Of a DNA stretch of 64,000 nt, positions 36,051 through 47,148 are shown piece after piece. The position numbers were made by a program, and so were the translations under genes. Source of the stretch: Lysobacter panacisoli. Lineage in GTDB: Bacteria > Pseudomonadota > Gammaproteobacteria > Xanthomonadales > Xanthomonadaceae. The stretch is taken from positions 2,546,237 to 2,610,236 of the forward strand of contig NZ_VLNU01000001.1 of assembly GCF_009765165.1 (NCBI RefSeq). The letters run 5' to 3'. The notes beneath the pieces are model-generated. The model searched no databases. It was not told where the DNA came from and saw only the letters and a program-made list of their open reading frames with translations. How positions within the stretch are numbered: the first letter of the stretch is position 1; the number at the start of each line of letters is the position of its first letter.

Positions 36051-37759
36051 GCCTGAGTACCCTGGATCGATCCCATTTGGCCGAGGACGCGTACAAGGAT
36101 CGCAGTCGGGAAGCGGTCGCCGTGGATCGCAGCAAGAAGACAGTCTGGGTTGGCGGCCGCGAGTACGAGGTCTTTGCCCATACGAGCAAGCCCTCCGGCT
36201 ATCAGGGCACGGCATACCGCGAGCTGCCCAACGGCGAAGTGGTCATCGCCAGCCGCGGAACCGAGTTCAATCCCCTCAGCCCAGAGTTCCTCCGCGACGT
36301 GGTCCGCGCCGATGGCGGCATGGTCGCCAAGGCGGTGAACATCCAGGCCCATGACGCAGTGGTATTCGCGCAGGAAGCGATCGAAATCACGAAAGCTCGT
36401 GCGAAGGAGCGGAATGAACCCATGCCCCGCATCACCGCCGTCGGCCACTCCCTGGGCGGCACCCATGCCCAGATCCAGTCGTACCACTTGGGCCTGGAAG
36501 CCGAAACCTTCAACGCCTTTGGCGCGACCAGATTGAAGATCATGCAAGGGCAGCCGGCGCCGGGTGCGCACGCGGTCAACCACATGGACGCGGCCGACTT
36601 CGTCAGCGCCGCCAGCCCGCACTTCGGCGAGCAACGGGTCTACGCGACCGAAGCCGACATCGCTCACCTGCGCAAGCAGGACTACGGCTTGGGGCCGTAT
36701 CGTCCCGACGTCCTGGCTATGACGTCGCCCACGACCACACTCGCGCAGTGGTTCGTGAAGCCCGATCCAGTCACGGCCGCGCTGAGCCCGCACGGCATCG
36801 GTGCCCACGGCATTGCGACGATGGCGCCGGACCGTCGCGGCGACGCCTCCGTCCTCACCGAGGAGAACCGGCAGCGCTACGAACACCACAAGGCTCTCGT
36901 CGATGCGTACCGCAACGACATCGGCGACATCACGCGGGGTGTCTCGGCGCACGCACGGAACTGGTCGTTCGCCGTGAACGCCATCGACCGCTCGGCCCAA
37001 CAGGCGACATTGGCAATCGAGGGAGCTGGCATTGCCATCGCCCCGACGCGGGCCGCGCAAGCGGCGACCATTCGACTGGGCCAGTCCGTGGTCGATGAAG
37101 CGCCGCGGATCGTGCGCGAGACCCTGGATCGAACCGCGGACGCCACACTAGGCGCGACGATGGGCCTGTCGCAGGCGCTGGATCGCGGCATCGACCGGGC
37201 ATCCGAGGTGGCGGGCAGCGCCGCCGCGCTCGGCAGGAACGCGCTGGACGTCCTCACGCCCGCGACGGAACACGGAATGGTGCGGAAGGCTCATCCGGAC
37301 AAGATCCCAACCGACCGGAGCCCGGGTGCGCTGGATCCCCGCTTCATCGAGTCGAGCTCCCGCCAGTTCCTGCAGGAAACCTCCCGACCACACCACGCCG
37401 AGCGCGAACCGCTGACGTACCTCGATACGGCGCACCCGCACCACCGATTGTTCCGCGAGCTGCGGGAGAAGCTACCGGCAGATGTGAGCAACGAGAAGGT
37501 CGCCGAGCTGACCCTGGCCGCGAGGCAGGGCGGCGTGCGACCGAACCGCGTTGAGTCAGTCCATGTCCTCGGCAACGGCGACGCATGGGTGCTGGGCACG
37601 ATCCCGGGCTTCGACGGCACGATCAATCTGCGCACGCCGGCGCCACCGATCACCGAGACGATGCAGAAGGCCGACGCGTTCGAGCAGCAGCATCAGGCGC
37701 GCGTGGCGCAGTGGCAGGAGCAACGGCAGCAATCGCAGTCGCATGGGCGGTCGATGTAA
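36047..37759 (+). CDS. Lipase-type antibacterial T4SS effector with XVIPCD-like C-terminus (X-Tfe)
   Basis: This 570-residue protein begins at a GTG (RBS CGGAGGA) overlapping the lipoprotein stop. The N-terminal half is an alpha/beta-hydrolase of the Mbeg1/class-3 lipase type: 'GYQGTAYRE', 'VIASRGTEF', nucleophile Ser135 in GHSLGG (133-138), likely acid in 'NHMDAADFVS' (Asp181/184) and a His near 254. The middle (300-410) is Ala-rich helix. The C-terminus (about 455-555) has 'AHPHHRLFREL', 'VAELTLAARQGGV', 'GDAWVLGTIPGF' and a Gln-rich tail, matching the XVIPCD signal that docks effectors to VirD4 of the Xanthomonadales killing T4SS. Predicted to be delivered into rival bacteria and attack phospholipids. 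No T4SS genes are in the window. Confidence 0.8.
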   Translation: MSLSTLDRSHLAEDAYKDRSREAVAVDRSKKTVWVGGREYEVFAHTSKPSGYQGTAYRELPNGEVVIASRGTEFNPLSPEFLRDVVRADGGMVAKAVNIQAHDAVVFAQEAIEITKARAKERNEPMPRITAVGHSLGGTHAQIQSYHLGLEAETFNAFGATRLKIMQGQPAPGAHAVNHMDAADFVSAASPHFGEQRVYATEADIAHLRKQDYGLGPYRPDVLAMTSPTTTLAQWFVKPDPVTAALSPHGIGAHGIATMAPDRRGDASVLTEENRQRYEHHKALVDAYRNDIGDITRGVSAHARNWSFAVNAIDRSAQQATLAIEGAGIAIAPTRAAQAATIRLGQSVVDEAPRIVRETLDRTADATLGATMGLSQALDRGIDRASEVAGSAAALGRNALDVLTPATEHGMVRKAHPDKIPTDRSPGALDPRFIESSSRQFLQETSRPHHAEREPLTYLDTAHPHHRLFRELREKLPADVSNEKVAELTLAARQGGVRPNRVESVHVLGNGDAWVLGTIPGFDGTINLRTPAPPITETMQKADAFEQQHQARVAQWQEQRQQSQSHGRSM

Positions 37760-37825
37760 GCTGACGCGAGCGTGGGATGTTCAGTCCGAGCCGGGCAGCT
37801 GATTTTCCGGACTGATCATCGCGCA

Positions 37826-37869
37826 GACATGAAAAGGCCCCGCAATGCGGGGCCTTTTCGTTCTTGCGG
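37826..37869. repeat. 44-bp direct repeat containing a terminator hairpin, right copy
   Basis: Identical to 34974-35017. It lies between the effector stop and the stop of gcvP (minus strand, 37887), so on the minus strand it acts as the gcvP terminator, and on the plus strand it ends the effector unit. Confidence 0.92.
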
Positions 37870-37886
37870 GTCGATTGAGAAGCGGC

Positions 37887-40799
<2,913 letters not shown>

Positions 40800-40856
40800 G
40801 CGGGGCATCCGGAGTTGGCTCGAAAGCCGGGCGTGCGCGTGCGCGCACATGGAGTG

Positions 40857-41073
40857 CCCCTCTGTCCTTTTGCCTGAGAGTTTGGAAGCGCGGGGCGGGG
40901 GACGTGACCCCGCTGCGTTCTTGCCCCTTCGGCGCCGGTTCTGCCATGTGGCAGGCGGTCTCTCCAGAGTGTGAGCCGACGGCGGTATCGGGGCCTGAGC
41001 GATTCCGGGCGTTTGCGCCTTCGGCAGCGATCCGGGCCATGAAGGCCGGTCCGCTTCTCCCACCGTCTGCTTG
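40857..41073 (-). promoter_or_regulatory. Tandem glycine riboswitch
   Basis: Read on the minus strand, aptamer 1 (about 41070-40978) has GGGAGAAGC, GCCGAAGGCGCAA and GCTCAGG. Aptamer 2 (about 40970-40857) has GGAGAGACCG, GCCGAAGGGGCAA and the hallmark CTCTCAGGCAAAAGGACAG. These are the conserved parts of the two-aptamer glycine riboswitch, which in gcv leaders turns expression on when glycine is abundant. Confidence 0.93.
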
Positions 41074-41080
41074 CGGCGCG

Positions 41081-41086
41081 ATTATA
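41081..41086 (-). promoter_or_regulatory. -10 element of the gcvP promoter
   Basis: A perfect TATAAT on the minus strand, placing transcription start near 41074, exactly at the 5' edge of the riboswitch. The -35 region (near 41104-41109) is GC-rich and poorly conserved. Confidence 0.7.
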
Positions 41087-41240
41087 CCGGCTCGACCCCG
41101 CCCGCCGGGCGGATCGGCGAAAACCGGGGCGCGGTCACATCTGTGCGGTGCCGCGCTTTTGCCGCCTCGGGCGGAAGGCCAGAATCCCCCATTCAGGTTG
41201 CCGGTCACGAGCTACCATGACGTATCAAGGAGCCGTGCTC

Positions 41241-41663
41241 ATGGATCAGCCCCCCTTCCGACTGCTGCAGCTCGACCATGTGGTCCTGCGCGTCCGCGAC
41301 GTGCCGGCGATGGTGCGCTTCTACCGCGACGTGCTCGGCTGCAGCGTCGAGCGCGTGCAGGAGGCGATCGGCCTGACCCAGCTGCGCGCCGGCTCGTCGC
41401 TGATCGACCTGGTCGATGTCGAGGGCAAGCTCGGCCGCATGGGCGGCGCGGCACCGGGCGCGGAGGGCCGCAACATGGACCACCTGTGCCTGCGTGCCGA
41501 ACCGTTCGACCGCGACGCGATCCTCGCCCACCTGCAGGCGCACGGCGTCCGCGTCGGCGATTTCGGTTCGCGCTACGGGGCCGAGGGCGAAGGGCCTTCG
41601 CAGTACCTGTTCGATCCCGAGGGCAACCTCGTCGAATTGAAGGGGCCGCCGGACGCCCGCTGA
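41241..41663 (+). CDS. VOC (glyoxalase/dioxygenase superfamily) protein
   Basis: This 140-residue protein has two beta-alpha-beta-beta-beta modules: 'LDHVVLRVRDVPAMVRFYRDVLG' and 'MDHLCLRAEPF', ending 'YLFDPEGNLVELKG'. Metal-ligand candidates are the His in each 'DHV/DHL' and the Glu in 'LVELK', as in glyoxalase-like enzymes. The start at 41241 has AAGGAG eight bases upstream; an ATG at 41217 is a weaker alternative. Reaction is unknown. The next gene (exporter) follows after 33 bp. Confidence 0.85.
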   Translation: MDQPPFRLLQLDHVVLRVRDVPAMVRFYRDVLGCSVERVQEAIGLTQLRAGSSLIDLVDVEGKLGRMGGAAPGAEGRNMDHLCLRAEPFDRDAILAHLQAHGVRVGDFGSRYGAEGEGPSQYLFDPEGNLVELKGPPDAR

Positions 41664-41696
41664 CGCGGACGTGCCCCGAGCCCCGATCCTTCGACG

Positions 41697-42953
41697 ATGC
41701 CCATGCCTGCCCAGCCACCGACCCTGTCCATCTCCGTCCGCCGCCTCGCCCTGCTGCTGGGCGGGCTGGCGATGTTCGGTCCGTTCTCCATCGACACCAT
41801 TTTCCCGGCGTTCCCGTCGATCGGCGCGCAGTTCGGCGCGGACAAGCTGGCGATGCAGCAGACCATCAGCGTGTACCTCGTCGCGTACGCGCTGATGAGC
41901 GTCGTGCACGGCCCGCTGTCGGATGCGATCGGCCGGCGCAAGGTCATCCTCGGCGGACTGATCGTGTTCGCGATCGCCTCGGCCGGCTGCGCGCTGTCGA
42001 AGGACCTGCCGACGCTGCTCGCGTTCCGCGCATTGCAGGGACTGTCTTCTGGCGTCGGCCTGATCGTCGGACGCGCGGTGATCCGCGACGTGCTGCACGG
42101 CGACGACGCGCAGCGACTGATGAGCCAGGTGTCGATGATCTTCGGCGTCGCGCCCGCGGTCGCACCGGTGATCGGCGGCTGGATCCTGGGCTGGAGCCAC
42201 TGGCCGGCGATCTTCTGGTTCCTGGTGGTGTTCGCGGTCGTGCTGCTGGTCTCGACCTGGCGCATGCTGCCGGAAACGCACCTGCCCGACGCGCGATTGC
42301 CGCTGGTGCCGCGCCGGTTGCTGCGCGATTACGTCGCCATCGTGGTCAATCCGCGCTTCCAGAGGCTGGCCGCGGCGAGCGCGTTCAACTTCGCCGCGCT
42401 GTGGGTGTACATCGCTTCGGCGCCGGCGTTCGTGCTCGACATCCTCAAGCTCACCGAGCGCGAGTTCGGCTGGTTCTTCGTGCCGATGATCAGCGGCATG
42501 ATCCTGGGCGCGTTCGTGTCGGGGCGCTCGGCGGGCAAGGTCAGCGGCGAGCGGCTGGTGGCGATCGGCTTCGGCTGCTCGGCCGTAGCGATCCTGCTCA
42601 ACCTCGGCTACAACCTGCTCGTCGACGTGCCACGCGTGCCGTGGGCCGTGCTGCCGATGATGCTCAACGCGTTCGGCATCGCGCTGGTGTTCCCGATCGT
42701 GACGCTCGCGATCCTCGACATGTACCCGCGCCAGCGCGGCTCGGCGTCGTCGTTGCAGGCATTCACCAGCCTGGTGCTCAACGCGTTCATCGCCGGCGTG
42801 CTGTCGCCGTGGATCAGCGATCGCGCCTTGTGGCTGGTGGGTTCGGCGGTCGTGTTCCTGGCGATCGCGTACGCGTTCTGGCGCTGGGAATTGCGCGTGT
42901 CGCGCACGCGCATGGGCGAAGGCCCGCCGACGGTCCCGGGCGAAACGCTGTAA
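41697..42953 (+). CDS. Bcr/CflA-family drug resistance MFS transporter
   Basis: This 418-residue protein has twelve predicted membrane segments. The family signature is seen early: 'FGPFSIDTIFPAFPSI', then motif A 'GPLSDAIGRRKVIL' between TM2 and TM3 and 'RALQGLSSGVGLIVGRAVIRD'. Members export bicyclomycin, sulfonamides or amino acids by proton antiport. It ends 4 bp from the stop of the convergent APC permease. Substrate is unknown. Confidence 0.9.
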   Translation: MPMPAQPPTLSISVRRLALLLGGLAMFGPFSIDTIFPAFPSIGAQFGADKLAMQQTISVYLVAYALMSVVHGPLSDAIGRRKVILGGLIVFAIASAGCALSKDLPTLLAFRALQGLSSGVGLIVGRAVIRDVLHGDDAQRLMSQVSMIFGVAPAVAPVIGGWILGWSHWPAIFWFLVVFAVVLLVSTWRMLPETHLPDARLPLVPRRLLRDYVAIVVNPRFQRLAAASAFNFAALWVYIASAPAFVLDILKLTEREFGWFFVPMISGMILGAFVSGRSAGKVSGERLVAIGFGCSAVAILLNLGYNLLVDVPRVPWAVLPMMLNAFGIALVFPIVTLAILDMYPRQRGSASSLQAFTSLVLNAFIAGVLSPWISDRALWLVGSAVVFLAIAYAFWRWELRVSRTRMGEGPPTVPGETL

Positions 42954-42957
42954 CGCG

Positions 42958-44226
42958 TCAGCGGCGCCGCCGCAGCCAGTAGTGCAGTGGCAGTCCGGCG
43001 ATCACCAGCGCCGCGCCCCACACCAGCGCTTCGGAGCCGATGCCGAACAGCGCATACAGGCTGTACGCCAGCGCGAGCGCTGCCACGATCCGGCTGGCCG
43101 CGCCGGTGCCGCGCGACAGCCATGCCGCGCTGCTGACGACGTACGGCAGCAGCGTCGCGGCGGTCGAGAGCAGGATCGAGAAGGTAAACACCTGCACCAG
43201 CGAATGGCTGTAGTTCGACGCGACCAGTCCGCTGGCGAGCGCGCTGCTCACCACCACGCCGATCGCCGGCGTGCCGCGCGCGTTGAGGCGCGCGAAGAAC
43301 GCGGGAAACACGCCGTCGCGCGCGGCCGCCATCGGCAACTGAGCCGACAGCAGGATCCAGCCGTTGAGTGCGCCGAAGCACGACACCGCCATCGCCAGCG
43401 CCAGGCCGATGCCCGCGGCCGGTCCCCACAGCGAGCGCGCCGCGTCCGCCATCGGCGCCTGCGAATCCTTGAGCGCCTCGCTCGGCAGCAGTCCGAGCAC
43501 CGCGGTGCAGGCGAGGATGGTCGCCACGCCCGCGAGCACGGTGCCGAGCACCGTCGCGCGCGGCACGGTGCGTTCGGGGCTTTCGATGGAACCGGCCGGC
43601 ACGGTGGCCGCTTCCAGTCCGAGCAGCGCCCACAGCGTCAGCGCGACCGCCGCGTGCGCGACCTGCGGCAGGCTCTCGCCGGTGGGATTGAACGGCGTGT
43701 AATGCTTCGGTTCGACGAACCAGATCGCGATGCCGCCGAACACCAGCAGCGGCAAGAGTTTCAGCACGGTGGTGACGAGTTGCATGCGTCCGGCTTCGCG
43801 CACGCCGGCGATGTTCACCGCGCTGCAGATCCACAGCGCCGCCAGCGCGCAGCACGCGGCGCGTAGCGGCGTCGCGGTCAGCGCGGGGAAGATCGCGCCG
43901 ACGCTGCCGGCGAACGCGACGGCGATGGCGGCGGTCGCGCACCAGATCGAGATCCAGTAGCTCCACGCGATCACGAAGCCCGGCAATTCGCCGAAAGCAT
44001 TGCGCGCGTACACGTACGGCCCGCCGGTCTGCGGCCAGCGCGTGGCCAGTCGCGCGAAGGTGAGCGCCAGCAACACCGCGCCGGCGAGGGTGATGCCCCA
44101 GCCGACCAGGCTCGCCGCGCCGAACGGGGCGAGTGCCGCCGGCAGCAGGAACGCGCCGGAACCGATGATGCTGCCCACCACCAGTGCGGTGGCCGACCAG
44201 AAGCCCAGAGGGCGTGCGGAGGTCAT
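42958..44226 (-). CDS. APC-superfamily amino acid permease
   Basis: This 422-residue protein has about twelve membrane segments. The APC consensus 'VVGSIIGSGAFLLPAAL' is in TM1, and 'TRWPQTGGPYVYARNAFGELPGF' follows. 'PAGSIESPERTVPRATVLGT' in the middle resembles agmatine/putrescine or arginine antiporters (AdiC/YjeH group). The ATG at 44226 begins the conserved sequence; an in-frame ATG 15 codons upstream is possible. Convergent with the Bcr/CflA gene. Substrate is unknown. Confidence 0.87.
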   Translation of the reverse strand: MTSARPLGFWSATALVVGSIIGSGAFLLPAALAPFGAASLVGWGITLAGAVLLALTFARLATRWPQTGGPYVYARNAFGELPGFVIAWSYWISIWCATAAIAVAFAGSVGAIFPALTATPLRAACCALAALWICSAVNIAGVREAGRMQLVTTVLKLLPLLVFGGIAIWFVEPKHYTPFNPTGESLPQVAHAAVALTLWALLGLEAATVPAGSIESPERTVPRATVLGTVLAGVATILACTAVLGLLPSEALKDSQAPMADAARSLWGPAAGIGLALAMAVSCFGALNGWILLSAQLPMAAARDGVFPAFFARLNARGTPAIGVVVSSALASGLVASNYSHSLVQVFTFSILLSTAATLLPYVVSSAAWLSRGTGAASRIVAALALAYSLYALFGIGSEALVWGAALVIAGLPLHYWLRRRR

Positions 44227-44276
44227 GGGGAAGGCGTTGTCCTGGACGGAGTCTCGTCGTACCTGGTGCATCCGTT

Positions 44277-44377
44277 GTCATCCCCGCGAAGGCGGGGATC
44301 CAACGTTGACGACATCACGCTCGCCGGAAGACGGGATCGGTTCGGATGGATGGATTCCCGCCTTCGCGGGAATGACG
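44277..44377. repeat. REP-like palindromic element, copy 3
   Basis: Arms GTCATCCCCGCGAAGGCGGGG and CCCGCCTTCGCGGGAATGACG. The inner part contains the family core in inverted orientation (CATCACGCTC...CGGAAG), so this copy is flipped relative to copies 1 and 2. Confidence 0.87.
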
Positions 44378-44398
44378 GCGACGATACGCTGCGGTCGA

Positions 44399-45493
44399 TC
44401 ACGAGGCATCCGCGCGATACACCGCGCGCAGCAGCTCGTGGAAGTGGTGCACCGCGTTCTCGCGCAGCGGATTCAACCGGCCCGGTTCGTAAGAGCCCGA
44501 CGCCAGCCCACGCTGCACGTCCTCGCAGATGGTCAGGTCCTCCAGCTGCACTTCATCGCTGAAGGACAGGTCGGCGTCGCGTCGCGCGCGTGCTTCGCCG
44601 GAATCGTCGACGGCGTAGTAGAAGTCGAACTCGACGCGGCAGTGGTTCACGCCCTTGGGCACCACGCGGTTGGTCTGCAGCCGGCCGGGCAGGATGTTGA
44701 GCATCGTGTTCGGCCACATCCAGTAATAGAGCGCGTCGCCGTCGCCGTAGAGACCGTCGCCGCTTTCCAGCGGGCTCCACTGGTAGGAGTACCACTGCGC
44801 GGTCTGCGTGATGTAGCTGCGGTAATCCAGCAGCTTGTTGAGCCCGGGGTGGATGTGCGGGACGTGGTAGCCCTCGAGGTAGTTGTCGACGTAGACCTTC
44901 CAGTTGCACGCGACGTCGTAGCCGACGCGGTGGTGGTGGCCGTAGTGTTCCAGACCGCGATTCGGTCCGAGGCGCTCGTCGATGCCGGCGACGAACGCGT
45001 CGAAGTCGGGTGCGCGCGCCTCGTCGACTGCCGCGAACACCAGTCCCTGCCACACGCGCACCGACAACTGCGGCAGCTGCACGTCGGACATCACGAAATC
45101 CGGTGCGCCGCCCATTTCCGGCGCGGAACGCAGCACGCCATCGAGTGTGTAGGTCCAGCCGTGGTAGCGGCAGCGCAGCGATTTCGCGGCCAGTCCGTCG
45201 CAGGTGGCGAGCGGTCCGGCGCGATGGCGGCAGACGTTGTGGAAGACGCGGATCGCATCGTCGGCGCCGCGCACCGCGATCACCGGCAATCCGGCGAAAT
45301 CGCCGATGACGTGGTCGCCGGCGTTGCGCAGCTGGCAGACGTGGGCGATCAGCTGCCAGCCGCCGTCGAAGATCGCGCGCCGGTCCAGCGCCACCATCGC
45401 CGGATCGGCGTAGTAGCGCGCGGGCAGCGCGGTGGCGTGGTCGAGCGGCTGTGCGGCCAGGGCCGCGGCGTCGAGCAGGTCGGGGCGGTTCAT
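44399..45493 (-). CDS. Rieske-type aromatic ring-hydroxylating/quaternary amine oxygenase alpha subunit
   Basis: The protein is 364 residues. Rieske [2Fe-2S] ligands are Cys88/His90 and Cys108/His111 ('CRH...CRYH'). The mononuclear iron site is in 'NYLEGYHVPHIH' with His210 and His215. The bridging acid is Glu207 rather than the usual Asp, a feature shared with carnitine and choline monooxygenases, so a quaternary amine substrate is at least as likely as an aromatic one. No reductase gene is nearby. The start at 45493 is 47 bp downstream of the amidohydrolase stop on the same strand. Confidence 0.86.
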   Translation of the reverse strand: MNRPDLLDAAALAAQPLDHATALPARYYADPAMVALDRRAIFDGGWQLIAHVCQLRNAGDHVIGDFAGLPVIAVRGADDAIRVFHNVCRHRAGPLATCDGLAAKSLRCRYHGWTYTLDGVLRSAPEMGGAPDFVMSDVQLPQLSVRVWQGLVFAAVDEARAPDFDAFVAGIDERLGPNRGLEHYGHHHRVGYDVACNWKVYVDNYLEGYHVPHIHPGLNKLLDYRSYITQTAQWYSYQWSPLESGDGLYGDGDALYYWMWPNTMLNILPGRLQTNRVVPKGVNHCRVEFDFYYAVDDSGEARARRDADLSFSDEVQLEDLTICEDVQRGLASGSYEPGRLNPLRENAVHHFHELLRAVYRADAS

Positions 45494-45540
45494 GGGAAAA
45501 GTATGACGCGTCCCGCCACCTGAATGCGCCGCTCCGTGGG

Positions 45541-46980
45541 CTACTTCACGGCGGCGGCGCGCTGCGCGGCGACCCGGGCCTCGACGTCCGCGAGCATGCC
45601 GTCCAGCGCGGCCCGGTCGTACACCTGGCCGCGCATCACCACGGTGCGGATGGCGCGCGTGGCCGCGATGTCCTGCAGTGGATCGGCCGACAGCAGGACG
45701 ATGTCGGCGGCCTTGCCGGCGGCGAGACTGCCGTTCGTGTCGGCGTGGCCGAGGAAGCGCGCGCCGTTGATGGTCGAGGCCTGCAACGCCTGCAGCGGCG
45801 TCAGCCCGTAGCGGACCAGCCAGCCCAGTTCCTGGTGCAGGCCGATGCCGGGGTAGTTGTACGAATTGAGGAAGCCCGCGTCGGTGCCGGCGAGGATCGT
45901 CACGCCGGCCTGCTGCAGCATCGGCAACACCGAGGCGCTGCGTTCGAAGCGTTCGTGCCGCAGCTTGACGGCCGCCGCGTCGTCCTTCGCCGCGCGCTCG
46001 ACGCGCCAGGTGTAGGTGGCCTGCAGACCCGGGCCGATGTACTTCAGGTACGCATCGTTGCGGTGGTCGTCCTGGTCGAGGTACGCGACGACCTGACTGC
46101 CGTTGAGCGTCGGCGTGATCGCGGTGCCGTTGCGGGCGAGATCGCGGTAGACCGTGCGCGCGCGCTGCGGATCGAAGCTCGCATACCACTGCGTCCACGC
46201 CTCGCGGCTGGTGATCTCACCGCGCCCGATCGCCTCGCCGAGCGATTTCTCCTTCGGCGACCCCGCCTTGAACGCGTAGTCGATGTGTTCGATCGAACCG
46301 AGCCCGGCCGCGCTGACTTCCTGCAGCGTAAGCGGGTAGGGCACGTGCGCGGAGGTCTTCAGGCCGCGCTTGCGCGCTTCCTTCACCGCCGCCATGAACA
46401 GTTCCGGCGAGAGCGTGTTGTCGGTGATCTTGACGAAGTCGACCTTCCAGCCCTGGAGCTTGTCGAGCGCTTCGTCCAGTTCCTTGATCGAACCGATCTC
46501 CAGGTCGCCCGGCCAGATCGACTTGTAACCTTCGATCTTCGGACCGGACGTGAAGATGCGCGGGCCGAGCAGTTGTCCGGACGCGGTCTGCGCGCGCCAC
46601 TCGAACACGCTCGGGCTGAGGTCGCCGGCGGCATCGCGCACCGCGGTGATGCCGTGCGCCACGTACAGCGGCAGCAGGTTGCGGTTCTCTTCGATCAAGG
46701 CCTCGCCGCCGCCGAAATGCACGTGCATGTCCCACAGGCCTGGAATCGCGTACTGGCCTGCGGCGTCGATGCTGCGCGCGGCCTCGTAACGGCTGGCACG
46801 CGCGTCGTCGACGATCGCGACGATGCGGTCGTCGCGCACCGCGATGGCGCGATGCGGCAGCACCTTGCCGTTGATCACGTCCACGACGTTGGCATCGCGC
46901 ACCAGCAGGTCGACGCGTTCGCCCGCGTGCGCGGAAAAGGCGATGAGCGAGGCGAGGGCAGTGGGGAGGAGTTTTTTCAT
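45541..46980 (-). CDS. Secreted amidohydrolase-family protein
   Basis: This 479-residue protein has a signal peptide (residues 1-19, 'LLPTALASLIAFSAHAG'). The metal-binding HxH is at 86/88 in 'GLWDMHVHFGG'; further ligands include the candidate lysine in 'DFVKITDN', His in 'SAHVPYP' and 'IEHIDYA', and Asp in 'LAGTDAGF'. This is the imidazolonepropionase/prolidase-like branch of periplasmic amidohydrolases. Substrate is unknown. The ATG is preceded by GGGGAGGAG, a strong ribosome binding site. Confidence 0.88.
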   Translation of the reverse strand: MKKLLPTALASLIAFSAHAGERVDLLVRDANVVDVINGKVLPHRAIAVRDDRIVAIVDDARASRYEAARSIDAAGQYAIPGLWDMHVHFGGGEALIEENRNLLPLYVAHGITAVRDAAGDLSPSVFEWRAQTASGQLLGPRIFTSGPKIEGYKSIWPGDLEIGSIKELDEALDKLQGWKVDFVKITDNTLSPELFMAAVKEARKRGLKTSAHVPYPLTLQEVSAAGLGSIEHIDYAFKAGSPKEKSLGEAIGRGEITSREAWTQWYASFDPQRARTVYRDLARNGTAITPTLNGSQVVAYLDQDDHRNDAYLKYIGPGLQATYTWRVERAAKDDAAAVKLRHERFERSASVLPMLQQAGVTILAGTDAGFLNSYNYPGIGLHQELGWLVRYGLTPLQALQASTINGARFLGHADTNGSLAAGKAADIVLLSADPLQDIAATRAIRTVVMRGQVYDRAALDGMLADVEARVAAQRAAAVK

Positions 46981-47100
46981 CGTCGTGCGCAGTCCGGAAA
47001 TACCTGCCCGCACCATAGGCCCGGCGACGTCGCGGCTCAATGACGTGATCGGACGGAAACGCGTCCGCATGCGGTCGGCATCGCATTTCGAGCCGAAAAA

Positions 47101-47130
47101 ACGAAAGGCCGGCAGATGCCGGCCTTTCGT
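47101..47130. terminator. Intrinsic terminator of the M2 peptidase gene
   Basis: Perfect stem ACGAAAGGCCGGC / GCCGGCCTTTCGT with a 4-nt loop. On the minus strand it is followed by TTTTTT (revcomp of the A run at 47096-47101), so it ends the M2 peptidase transcript. Confidence 0.88.
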
Positions 47131-47148
47131 GTTCCGCATGGGCAGGTA

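Noticed and set aside
34974..37869. attL/attR of a phage or integrative element
   Set aside because: No integrase or tRNA is present between or beside the repeats; the repeat core is a terminator. Kept as a finding about insertion, not as an attachment site.
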